Below are positions 27,101-34,461 of a DNA stretch of 64,000 bases, one piece after another. This stretch comes from G963662655 sp963666875 (GTDB taxonomy: Bacteria > Cloacimonadota > Cloacimonadia > Cloacimonadales > JAIOQZ01): positions 1 to 64,000 of the forward strand of contig CAXXPU010000019.1 in NCBI GenBank assembly GCA_963666875.2, given 5' to 3'. The translations under genes were made by a program, and so were the position numbers. Every line of letters starts with the position of its first letter. The stretch's first letter is position 1. The notes beneath the pieces are model-generated. The model saw nothing but the letters and a program-made list of their open reading frames with translations. It was not told the DNA's origin and ran no database searches.

Positions 27101-27753
27101 ACTTCATCGAGAAGAGCGTATGGTGCTTCGGTGGTGACGGCTGGGCGTACGATATCGGCTACGGCGGTCTGGATCACGTCCTCGCATCCGGCAAGAACAT
27201 CAACGTGCTCGTGCTGGACACCGAGGTCTATTCCAACACCGGCGGTCAGGCCTCCAAGGCAACCCCGCTGGGTTCTGTCGCGAAATTTGCCGAATCAGGC
27301 AAGAAGACGGTCAAAAAAGACCTCGGCATGATGATGATGAGCTACGGCTACATCTACGTGGCGTCCGTGGCAATGGGTTCGAACAAGAACCAGCTCGTCA
27401 AGGCCATCCAGGAAGCGGAAGCCTACGACGGCCCGTCCATCGTGATCGCATACGCACCGTGTATCAACCACGGCATCGACATGCACGAAACCCAGCAGGA
27501 AGAACAGAAGGCTGTTGATACAGGCTATTGGCTCCTTTATCGCCACAACCCGCTGTTGAAGGAAGAAGGAAAGAATCCGTTCACCCTCGACTCGAAGGAA
27601 CCGAAGATCGACGTGATCAAATTCCTCGAAGGCGAGAAGCGTTATACCACGCTGAAACAGACATTCCCGGATAAAGTCGAAGGATACTGGGATCATGTCG
27701 ATCAATTCGTGAAGGAGCGCTACCTGAAATACAAAAAGATGTCGGAAGAATAG
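24151..27753 (+). CDS. nifJ: Pyruvate:ferredoxin (flavodoxin) oxidoreductase
   Basis: Converts pyruvate, CoA and oxidised ferredoxin to acetyl-CoA, CO2 and reduced ferredoxin in the cytosol. This is the single-chain form, 1200 residues, the usual length. It starts MDGNACATHVAYAFSDVAAIYPITPSS (pyrimidine-binding domain). Two ferredoxin-type clusters are at about C688 (CIQCNQCSFVCP) and C745 (CQSCWNCVNVCP). CAGCGETPY near 812 and the thiamine diphosphate site (GDGWAYDIGYGGLDHV) come next. AAGGAAGG precedes the ATG. Reduced ferredoxin from this enzyme is the substrate of the Rnf complex encoded at 52-57 kb, so the two together support an anaerobic energy metabolism. A long antisense frame across it is a codon-bias shadow. 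Confidence 0.97.
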   Translation: MKKFRKETMDGNACATHVAYAFSDVAAIYPITPSSAMGEYADAWSAIGRKNIFGQVVDVIEMQSEGGAAGAVHGSLSAGALTTTFTASQGLMLMLPNMHKIAGEMLPAVFHVSARSLACQSLSIFGDHSDVMSARNTGWGLMAANSLQEIMDLAIVSHLATLKSKIPFVNFFDGFRSSSEVQKVEVIDYDTIREMAEMQYIEDFRSRAMNPENPRLKVGAQNPDVYFQGRETVNPYYLAAPEIVQEYMDKVFEVIGRRYNLFDYVGAPDADRVIVAMGSGCETIEEAINYLNSNGEKLGLIKVRLYRPFAEEAFRKALPATAKKIAVLDRTKEPGAIGEPLYLDVVAALKDRCDTTIIGGRYGLSSKEFTPSMVKAVYDHLNGACKHGFTVGITDDVTNTSIPVTEHINTIPAGTVSCKFWGLGSDGTVGANKNSIKIIGDNTDMYAQGYFQYDSKKSGGITRSHLRFGKSPIQSEYLVQNADFIACHNQAFIGRYDIIEGIKEGGVFLLNSNWSKEEAFNNLTKDMQKTLIEKKIKFYNIDALEIATAVGLGGRINTVMQTAFFLISGVLERQEAIKMIKKAIEKSFFKKGEEVVKMNWAAVDRTDEALVEIPVPAALPGEAMEPHKLIPDDADDFTKNVIEKIMREKGDEIPVSHMPFDGFVPTGTTALEKRGVAPLVPQWIAENCIQCNQCSFVCPHAAIRAKLIDRDNLNDAPASFKTLKAMGKDGEKYDYKVQVYIEDCQSCWNCVNVCPKEALVMKPIAEERELGEVENQKFFTSLPEDVMSEMVKEGTVKGSQFKQPLLEFSGACAGCGETPYVKLITQLYGDRMIVANATGCSSIWGGTFPTIPYCKNKDGHGPTWANSLFEDNAEYGFGMRLAVDANRKQLKSNVERIVADMNSDEFKQFAAEAEKTGGEMLQKVEKIREFGACMQYALDHWKDTDQAAKDNAAKIKAFLPVMIENCVVEERKVVLKKLVELQSYFIEKSVWCFGGDGWAYDIGYGGLDHVLASGKNINVLVLDTEVYSNTGGQASKATPLGSVAKFAESGKKTVKKDLGMMMMSYGYIYVASVAMGSNKNQLVKAIQEAEAYDGPSIVIAYAPCINHGIDMHETQQEEQKAVDTGYWLLYRHNPLLKEEGKNPFTLDSKEPKIDVIKFLEGEKRYTTLKQTFPDKVEGYWDHVDQFVKERYLKYKKMSEE

Positions 27754-27774
27754 ACGATATCGAATGCAATATAC

Positions 27775-27801
27775 GGGCGATCAGAGATGGTCGCCCTTTT
27801 T
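27775..27801 (+). terminator. Rho-independent terminator of nifJ
   Basis: GGGCGA (27775-27780) pairs with TCGCCC (27791-27796), followed by TTTTTC, 22 bases past the nifJ stop. Confidence 0.8.
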
Positions 27802-27803
27802 CG

Positions 27804-28350
27804 TATCAGGAGTCAGGAGGCAGGAGACAGGAGTCAGAAGTCAGGAGTCAGGAGTCAGAAGTCAGGAGTCAGAATAGAAAGGGTGGTTGCTTTCCTGGAG
27901 CGCAGGCATCCCTGCCTGCATCTCTAATAACAACAGAATATAGAAGTTAGAATTTAGAAGACAGAATAGAGAAGACGAGGGAGGCGGTCTCCCCGTGGGT
28001 ACGCAGACGTCCCCGCCTGCATCTCCTTTCCCCTTGGACCGCCGAGTTCCTGTAGGTTATTCCGAAGGAAATTAACCTGGTATTGTCTATCCTTCGTAGC
28101 GCTCGACCTCTGTGATTTTCATGCGGAGTCTGACAAATCGAATCCCCATGGGGCGAGCCTGACCCGTGTCGATTATACTCGATCATCTGAAATCAACATT
28201 CGGAAGAGCTGCAAGCAGCACATTCGGAAGTTGATTTCTATGCAGGCAGGGATGCCTGCGTTCCATGAAGATTATGCAGGTAGGGATGCCTGCATTCCAA
28301 TAGTGAGTAACCGTCTCTGTTGTCTCCTGACTCCTGTCTCCTGTCTCCTA
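27804..28350. repeat. Repeat-rich intergenic region (tandem 7-mers, inverted partners, dispersed elements)
   Basis: This gap holds no gene. 27806-27873 is a tandem array of 7-base units (GGAGTCA, GAAGTCA, GGAGACA variants). Its inverse (CTCCTGACTCCTGTCTCC) lies at 28321-28350. Between them are several copies of GCAGGCA(T/G)CCCTGCCTGC-like words (about 27900, 28240 and 28275), a copy of the ATTCGGAAG element (28189-28238), and a GTAGCGCTCGACC...GGCGAGCC pair (28095-28160) that also occurs at 48.4-48.5 kb. Confidence 0.7.
28189..28238. repeat. Short repeat with terminal inverted and internal direct repeats (ATTCGGAAG family), copy 2
   Basis: GAAATCAAC (28189-28197) and GTTGATTTC (28230-28238) are perfect inverted ends around two direct copies of ACATTCGGAAG. 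This is the same design as 16398-16454, but the terminal arms differ in sequence. Confidence 0.65.
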
Positions 28351-29694
28351 AAGTATATACCTCGACAGATCCTCGTCTCGGATGATACGATCCAATTTCT
28401 GCACGACTTCCTCTTTATCGATCCGCACCTTCTTGAGTGTGGTGCTGGGCATGTCGAAGAGGTAATCGTCGAGGAGGGTGTTCAGGATGGTATGGAGTCT
28501 GCGGGCGCCGATATCTTCCATCTTCTGGTTGGCTTCGGCGGCGTAGCGAGCGATCTCGTGAACGGCTTCGTCCGTGAAATCCAGCGATACCTTTTCCGTC
28601 TTGAACATGGCGGTGTATTGTTTCAGAAGCGCGTTCTTCGGGAACTTCAAAATCTTCTCGAAGTCATCCACCGATAGGCTGCTCAATTCTACCCGGATGG
28701 GGAAACGACCCTGCAATTCCGGGATGAGGTCGGAAGGCTTGGAGCTGTGGAACGCACCCGCTGCGATGAACAAGATATGACGCGTATCGATGATGCCGTA
28801 CTTGGTCGGGACATTGGATCCCTCGACGATGGGCAATAAATCGCGCTGCACGCCGGTTCTGGAGACATCGGCGCGTCCTTCCTTCTCCTGAGAGGCGATC
28901 TTGTCGATTTCGTCGATGAAGATGATACCGTGGTCTTCGACACGCTCGCGCGCAGTCTGGATCACCTTATCCTTGTTGACCATCCGTCCGGCTTCCTGCT
29001 GGGTGAGGTACTCGAGCGCCTGCGGGACTTTCATCTTGCGGCGCTTGGAATCCCCACGCTGGAACGGCATCATGTTGGAGAGCATCTCGCTAAAATTGAG
29101 GTCGAATGATTCCAGCCCGATATTGGAAAAGATCTCGATATGCTGCGGGTTGTTCGACTCCTGTGTGATCTCGATCTCGTGATCGTCCAACTTCCCCTTG
29201 TCCAGCATGTTCGCCATCTTCTGGCGGGACCGGTTGTAGCGTTCGGCGCTCTCTTCCTCTTCGCCGTCGGGAAGCTTTGGTGGCGGCAGCAGATGATCGA
29301 GAACCTTCTCGCGAGCGCTGATGCTGGCTTTGCGGTGGACCTTCTTCGTCATCTCGGCGCGGACATCGTTTACGGCGATGTCTATCAGTTCGCGGATCAT
29401 CGATTCGACATCGCGCCCCACATAGCCAACCTCGGTAAACTTCGAGGCTTCCACCTTGATGAAGGGTGCGTTGGCAAGACGGGACAGCCGACGGGCGATC
29501 TCGGTCTTCCCCACGCCGGTGGGTCCGATCATGATGATGTTGTTGGGGATTATCTCTTCCTGAAGCTCGCCCTTGACCCGTTGGCGTCTCCAGCGATTCC
29601 GGAGTGCAATCGCGGTCGCGCGCTTGGCGTCCGCCTGTCCGATGATGTATTTATCGAGTTCTTCGACGATGCGTTTCGGTGTCAGTGTGCTCAT
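28348..29694 (-). CDS. hslU: HslU, ATPase subunit of the HslUV protease
   Basis: A 448-residue AAA+ unfoldase that feeds substrates to HslV. Walker A is G57-P-T-G-V-G-K-T64, Walker B is IIFIDEIDKIA, and the pore-loop region follows VEASKFTEVGYVGRD. The intermediate (I) domain is present (about 105-240, ending near FQRGDSKRRKMKVP). The C-terminus RYIL inserts between HslV subunits in known complexes and is conserved here. The ATG overlaps the hslV stop (ATGA), so the two are translationally coupled. It is the last gene of a minus-strand run tilS-hpt-ftsH-hslV-hslU. Confidence 0.97.
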   Translation of the reverse strand: MSTLTPKRIVEELDKYIIGQADAKRATAIALRNRWRRQRVKGELQEEIIPNNIIMIGPTGVGKTEIARRLSRLANAPFIKVEASKFTEVGYVGRDVESMIRELIDIAVNDVRAEMTKKVHRKASISAREKVLDHLLPPPKLPDGEEEESAERYNRSRQKMANMLDKGKLDDHEIEITQESNNPQHIEIFSNIGLESFDLNFSEMLSNMMPFQRGDSKRRKMKVPQALEYLTQQEAGRMVNKDKVIQTARERVEDHGIIFIDEIDKIASQEKEGRADVSRTGVQRDLLPIVEGSNVPTKYGIIDTRHILFIAAGAFHSSKPSDLIPELQGRFPIRVELSSLSVDDFEKILKFPKNALLKQYTAMFKTEKVSLDFTDEAVHEIARYAAEANQKMEDIGARRLHTILNTLLDDYLFDMPSTTLKKVRIDKEEVVQKLDRIIRDEDLSRYIL

Positions 29695-30227
29695 AGTTCT
29701 TCCACGATGATGTTGTGATTCGAATATATACAGATGTCCGCGGCGATATCGAGCGATTTACGGACGATCTCGCGCGGTTCGAGCTCAGTGTTCTCCGTCA
29801 GCGCTCTCGCCGCCGCAAGGGCGTACGATCCACCGGAACCGATCGCGGCGATGCCGTCCTCCGGTTCTACTACGTCGCCGGTTCCGGACAACAGAAGCAG
29901 ATTTTCCTTGTCGCCCACGATGATCATCGCCTCGAGCCTCCGCAGGATCTTGTCGCTACGCCAGTCCTTGGCGAGTTCGACCGCGGCGCGTTTCAGATTG
30001 CCTTTGTATTCCTTCAGCTTGGATTCGAATTTCTCGAACAGCGTGAAGGCGTCAGCCGTAGCGCCGGCAAATCCCGCGATGATCTTCTCATCGTAAAGTC
30101 GCCGGATTTTGACCGCGTTTCCCTTCAGGATGGTGTTTCCAAAGGTGACCTGTCCGTCTCCGCCGATCGCCAGTTTGCCGTCGCGCAGCATCCCGATGAT
30201 GGTCGTTCCCATCAAATCATAGCTCAT
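29691..30227 (-). CDS. hslV: HslV, proteolytic subunit of the HslUV protease
   Basis: A 178-residue threonine peptidase of the proteasome fold. The start at 30227 (MSYDLMG) leaves a seven-residue propeptide ending in Gly; the mature enzyme would begin at T8-T9-I, with Thr8 as nucleophile. The conserved GGDGQVTFGNT follows, with FAGATADA and GSGGSYALAAARAL further on. The gene overlaps ftsH by 11 bases at its start and hslU by 4 at its end. A longer frame to 30278 begins at TTG inside ftsH and is not needed. Confidence 0.96.
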   Translation of the reverse strand: MSYDLMGTTIIGMLRDGKLAIGGDGQVTFGNTILKGNAVKIRRLYDEKIIAGFAGATADAFTLFEKFESKLKEYKGNLKRAAVELAKDWRSDKILRRLEAMIIVGDKENLLLLSGTGDVVEPEDGIAAIGSGGSYALAAARALTENTELEPREIVRKSLDIAADICIYSNHNIIVEEL

Positions 30228-32196
30228 GGTCGTCCTCTTCGGTTTGAGGACGTTCTTCATCCGCATCGACTTCCACAACCGGCTCTTCCGGTTCCGGTTT
30301 CCCTTCGTGCTCTTCGTTCATCCTGAGTTCGAGCGACGAATCGTATTTCTTCTTCACGTATTCTCTCTCGTCATCCGAGACGTACTTCAAGGTAATCTCG
30401 AACATCTCGTCCAGATTGAGCGTCTCCTTCTCCAGAAGCGCCATGGACATCTCTTCGAGGATGTTTTTGTGATCCTCGAGGATATTCTTCGCGATCTGGT
30501 AGGAATTCATAATCATGTCGTGGATCTCGGAATCGACCGACCGCGATGTATGTTCGCTCAGCGATTCGCGCTGGGTCAGTTCCTTGCCGAGGAATACCTG
30601 TGAATCCTCCTTACCGATGGCGATGGGACCGATGTTGTCGCTCATGCCCCACTTGGTGACCATCCTGCGAGCCAGATAGGTGGCATATTCGATATCGTTG
30701 GAAGCGCCCGTGGTGATTTCTCCGAAGGTGATATCCTCTGCGGCACGTCCACCAAGCGACATCACGATGCGTTGTTCGAGGAATTTACGGGTGTAGTACA
30801 TGCGATCCTTGCCCAGGTATTGCGTCACGCCGCCGGCCAGTCCGCGCGGGATGATCGTCACCTTGTGCAGGGTGTCGGTCTTGTCCTGGAAGATGGAGCA
30901 GAGCACGTGACCTACCTCGTGGTAGGCGGTGATCTTCTTTTCTTCTTCGGAGATAACTTTACTCTTTCGCTCCTTACCGAGCGTCTCCTTGTCGCGCGCC
31001 TCCTCGAAATCGTCCATCTCGATCTTCTTGCGATTGCGTCTGGCAGCCAGAAGCGCGGCTTCGTTGACCAGGTTCGCCAGATCAGCGCCACTGAATCCCG
31101 GCGTCGCACGGGCGATTACCTTGAGATTCACGTTTTCCGAGATCGGGAGCTTGCGTACGTGCACTTTGAGAATCTCTTCACGACCCTTGATGTCCGGCAG
31201 ATCGACGATCACCTGACGGTCGAAGCGTCCCGGTCTGAGAAGCGCGGGATCGAGCACGTCGGCGCGGTTGGTCGCCGCGATGATGATCACCGAGTCGTTC
31301 TGTTCGAAGCCGTCCATCTCCACCAGGAGCTGGTTGAGCGTCTGCTCGCGTTCGTCGTGACCGCCACCCAGTCCGGTGCCGCGGTGACGTCCCACCGCGT
31401 CGATCTCGTCGATGAACGCGATACAGGGTGCGTTGCGCTTCGCCTGCTCGAAGAGGTCGCGGACGCGTGAAGCGCCCACACCGACGAACATCTCCACGAA
31501 GTCGGAACCGCTGATGCTGAAGAACGGGACACCCGCTTCGCCGGCGACAGCCTTGGCAAGCAAGGTCTTGCCGGTTCCGGGTCTGCCCAGAAGCAGCACA
31601 CCGCGCGGGATGCGTCCGCCCAGACGCTGGAATTTACCCGGCGCCTTGAGGTACTCGACGATTTCCTCGAGCTCTTCCTTTGCTTCATCCACGCCGGCGA
31701 CGTCCTTGAACGTCTTGTTGGTCTTGCCGCCCACGAACAGTCGTGCACGGCTCTTGCCGAAGCTGAAGGCACGATTTCCGCCTCCCTGCATGGAGCGCAT
31801 CATGAATATCCAGAATCCGATGAACACCAGGAACGGCAGCCACCCGATCAGGATGGACAGGAACTTCGACGGTTTTTGCGACGATATATTGACCTTCTTC
31901 GCCAGATCGCGGATCAGCGTAGGATCCTCGAACGGCATGTGGGTCTGGAATTTCTGATTGGAGACGTTCCAGAACTGCACGTCGCGGTTGTTGAACACGG
32001 CGCGCACGATCGAGCCTTCTTCAGCCATCGCGATGAATTCGGAGTAGGTGACAGTCTTGATATCGTCCTGGCGAACGTACAGGTTGTATGCGATAATCAG
32101 GAACAGCAGCAGCACGATCCAGAACGTGATCGACTGTGTCCGCTTGAATTTCGGGAACATTTTCTTAGGCTGTTCATCCCGGGGATTCTGGCTCAT
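30217..32196 (-). CDS. ftsH: FtsH, membrane-bound AAA+ zinc protease
   Basis: A 659-residue quality-control protease of the inner membrane. Helices at about 23-43 and 112-132 flank the periplasmic segment. Walker A is G204-R-P-G-T-G-K-T211 (Arg where Pro is usual), Walker B is IAFIDEIDAVG, and the SRH arginine fingers are in RPGRFDRQ. The zinc site is H426-E-V-G-H430 (HExxH), with Val where Ala is common. The C-terminal tail is acidic (PEPEEPVVEVDADEE...). It starts four bases inside the hpt end region and overlaps hslV. The tilS-hpt-ftsH order is widespread in bacteria. Confidence 0.97.
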   Translation of the reverse strand: MSQNPRDEQPKKMFPKFKRTQSITFWIVLLLFLIIAYNLYVRQDDIKTVTYSEFIAMAEEGSIVRAVFNNRDVQFWNVSNQKFQTHMPFEDPTLIRDLAKKVNISSQKPSKFLSILIGWLPFLVFIGFWIFMMRSMQGGGNRAFSFGKSRARLFVGGKTNKTFKDVAGVDEAKEELEEIVEYLKAPGKFQRLGGRIPRGVLLLGRPGTGKTLLAKAVAGEAGVPFFSISGSDFVEMFVGVGASRVRDLFEQAKRNAPCIAFIDEIDAVGRHRGTGLGGGHDEREQTLNQLLVEMDGFEQNDSVIIIAATNRADVLDPALLRPGRFDRQVIVDLPDIKGREEILKVHVRKLPISENVNLKVIARATPGFSGADLANLVNEAALLAARRNRKKIEMDDFEEARDKETLGKERKSKVISEEEKKITAYHEVGHVLCSIFQDKTDTLHKVTIIPRGLAGGVTQYLGKDRMYYTRKFLEQRIVMSLGGRAAEDITFGEITTGASNDIEYATYLARRMVTKWGMSDNIGPIAIGKEDSQVFLGKELTQRESLSEHTSRSVDSEIHDMIMNSYQIAKNILEDHKNILEEMSMALLEKETLNLDEMFEITLKYVSDDEREYVKKKYDSSLELRMNEEHEGKPEPEEPVVEVDADEERPQTEEDDHEL

Positions 32197-32729
32197 TGAT
32201 ATACTTCCTCTTTCAAAATACCGATGAAGGGCAGGTTTCGGTATTTCTCGGCGAAGTCAAGTCCGTAACCAACCACAAAGTCGTTTCCAATTTCAAATCC
32301 GGTGTAATCGATTTCGACGTCGATCTTGTGCGCCTGGGGCTTGTCAAGAAGCACGCAGGTACAGACCGATGCCGGATTGTGTTTTTTCAGGTAGTCGATG
32401 ATGTATTGAAGCGAAAGCCCGCTATCGACGATATCCTCGACGATCACCACGTCCCGACCCGAGATATCCGTATCGATGTCCTTGCGAATCTTCACCACGC
32501 CGGACGACTGCGTACTGTCGCCGTAGCTGGAGATGGAGAGGAAATCGACTTCGATGGGGATGGTGATACTCCGGATGATATCGGAGAGGAATAATATGCC
32601 GCCGCGCAGAATGCAGACGAATACGGGGTTTCGGTCGGCGTACCGTCGGGAAAGCACCGCGCCCAGTTCGCGGACGCGTCTCTGGATCATGCCTTCGTCG
32701 AAGAGCACGGTTGATATATCGTTGTTCAT
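32193..32729 (-). CDS. hpt: Hypoxanthine phosphoribosyltransferase
   Basis: Salvages hypoxanthine or guanine with PRPP. It is 178 residues, the normal length. The PRPP loop is VVIVEDIVDSGLSL near 93-106, with VCILRGGILFLSDI upstream and the purine-contact region near FVVGYGLDFAEKYRN. The stop overlaps the ftsH start (ATGA-type, four bases). It lies directly after tilS (gap of four bases), the usual bacterial neighbourhood. Confidence 0.95.
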   Translation of the reverse strand: MNNDISTVLFDEGMIQRRVRELGAVLSRRYADRNPVFVCILRGGILFLSDIIRSITIPIEVDFLSISSYGDSTQSSGVVKIRKDIDTDISGRDVVIVEDIVDSGLSLQYIIDYLKKHNPASVCTCVLLDKPQAHKIDVEIDYTGFEIGNDFVVGYGLDFAEKYRNLPFIGILKEEVYQ

Positions 32730-32733
32730 GAAT

Positions 32734-34170
32734 CTATCCTTTCTTCTTTCTGCTGGCAGTTCGGGGACGGGACGATTTCACGCGTTCCACCCGAACCATC
32801 AGGATGTTTTTTGTCTCTTCCGTTACCGCCGAGCGATTGTCGGAACGGTAGCCGCAGACCCAGAGGATTTTTTCCGGATCCGCAAGCAACACAATCTTAT
32901 CTCTCTCGAATCGGGAGACCTTTTCGTCAATGAAAAAATCCTTGAGTTTCTTGGAATGGTTCATACCAAAGGGATGAAAGCGATCTCCCGGTTTTCTATA
33001 TCTGAGCGTCAGCGGAAATTCTATTTTATCCATATCCAGATAACACACATCATAATCAATTGGTGAACGCTTTTTCGGGGAAAACTGTTTCACCTTTTTC
33101 ATGAAGAAGCGGTGATTTCCGAAGGTGAAGCGGTTGCGGATCGACGGTATCTCGCGCTCTTCCTCGGGTTCGGGATCTTCGATGGCGTCCCGGCGGCAGA
33201 AGATCAGGTGGTCGTATTCTTTGTACAGCACGATATCGCAGGGCAGATCGATCTGCTTGCTGCCGCGCGAATCGAAAATCCGCTCGATCCGCTCGAAGTG
33301 CACCGTGTAAAAATCTTTCTCGTCACCCTTGAGATAGTTGTATATCTCACGATACATATAGAATCGCAACACCGGTCTCTGCTTCTCCAGCAGCGAGATG
33401 GGGATCATGATCGAGTTTTCCATTTTGCTGATGTTGTGTTTGTTCAGCCTGCGAAGTACGATCTCGCGTAAAATCTCTTCCGTCTCGGCGAAGATGCAGG
33501 ACGAATCGTACAGCTTATCGACGATGTTCTGATTGATATTCTTCTCGATCCAGGGGAAAAGCTCGTTGCGGATGCGGTTGCGTGTGTAGTGGTTTTCGAG
33601 ATTGCTCGAATCGGTACGCCACTGAATGCCTTCTTCAACCAGGAATTGCTCGATCTCGCCGCGCGAAAACGGCAACAGGGGGTGGATGATATCCCCGCTA
33701 ACCGGAAGGATTCCCTTCAGCCCTGAGACAGCGGCCCCGCGGAACATCCTGAAGAGAACCGTCTCCGCCTGATCTTCCTTGTTGTGTCCCAGCGCGATAC
33801 GGTGAATCCTGTACTGCGTCTGAAGCTTCTCGAAGTAGTCCATGCGGATTTCACGCGCCTCGTTCTCGAAGCTGGATGTTCCCGGGTCGAGATGCGCCTG
33901 CATGGATACAACGCCGATGTTGCGATCGAAGCAAAGCCTCTTGACGAATGACTCGTCCGCTTTCGAATCCTCACCGCGGGTGTTGTAGTTCACGTGGGCA
34001 GCGAGAAGGTGCAGCCGGTACTTGGGTCTCAGGTAGTAAAGCGCTTGCAGAAGTGCGGTCGAATCGGGGCCTCCCGATACGCCGATCAGGATGTGCTGAC
34101 GGTTCTGAAACAGCTTCTTCTCGACGGCAAAATCTTCGAATCGCTGAAGGAAATTTCGCGAGAATGTCAT
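32734..34170 (-). CDS. tilS: tRNA(Ile)-lysidine synthase
   Basis: Attaches lysine to C34 of the CAU-anticodon isoleucine tRNA, an essential modification. The PP-loop ILIGVSGGPDSTALL is near the N-terminus. Other family motifs follow (HVNYNTRGEDSKADE, LGHNKEDQAETVLFRM, RTDSSN) and the C-terminal TilS domain (LRYRKPGDRFHPFGMNHSKKLKDFFID) is present. The start at 34170 is chosen because GGAG lies six bases upstream; ATG 34176 and a GTG at 34203 are alternatives. It is 478 residues. It is the first gene of the minus-strand run down to hslU. Confidence 0.95.
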   Translation of the reverse strand: MTFSRNFLQRFEDFAVEKKLFQNRQHILIGVSGGPDSTALLQALYYLRPKYRLHLLAAHVNYNTRGEDSKADESFVKRLCFDRNIGVVSMQAHLDPGTSSFENEAREIRMDYFEKLQTQYRIHRIALGHNKEDQAETVLFRMFRGAAVSGLKGILPVSGDIIHPLLPFSRGEIEQFLVEEGIQWRTDSSNLENHYTRNRIRNELFPWIEKNINQNIVDKLYDSSCIFAETEEILREIVLRRLNKHNISKMENSIMIPISLLEKQRPVLRFYMYREIYNYLKGDEKDFYTVHFERIERIFDSRGSKQIDLPCDIVLYKEYDHLIFCRRDAIEDPEPEEEREIPSIRNRFTFGNHRFFMKKVKQFSPKKRSPIDYDVCYLDMDKIEFPLTLRYRKPGDRFHPFGMNHSKKLKDFFIDEKVSRFERDKIVLLADPEKILWVCGYRSDNRSAVTEETKNILMVRVERVKSSRPRTASRKKKG

Positions 34171-34461
34171 CTGCATCTCCGATTCACTGGTGATCGCGAC
34201 CACCTTGTTTCTTTGCGATAATTACGTGTTTTCACGATATTTATGACGAAATGAAATGTCAATCAAAAAAGCACATGACGAATGTAAATCGACTGCAATT
34301 CAAGGAGTTCTCGCAGGATAGCGCCGAAAGAACAGTAATTTATTCATATTTCGTAATTTGTAAGCCTGATTAATCTTTCGTACAGACTCAATTTTGTGAT
34401 TGACACGAAATGATACTATATTGTTGTGGGATGGTAGGACAGAATGTGGCTTTTGGGATAA

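Noticed and set aside
24130..27177. 1015-codon antisense ORF across nifJ
   Set aside because: Codon-bias shadow of the pyruvate:ferredoxin oxidoreductase; no ribosome-binding site and no recognisable protein.
27804..27880. CRISPR array
   Set aside because: The 7-base units have no spacers of constant size and no cas genes are nearby.
34400..34430. Sigma70 promoter for the hybrid kinase
   Set aside because: TTGACA is perfect, but TATATT lies only 12 bases on and nothing fits at 17, so it is not listed as a feature.
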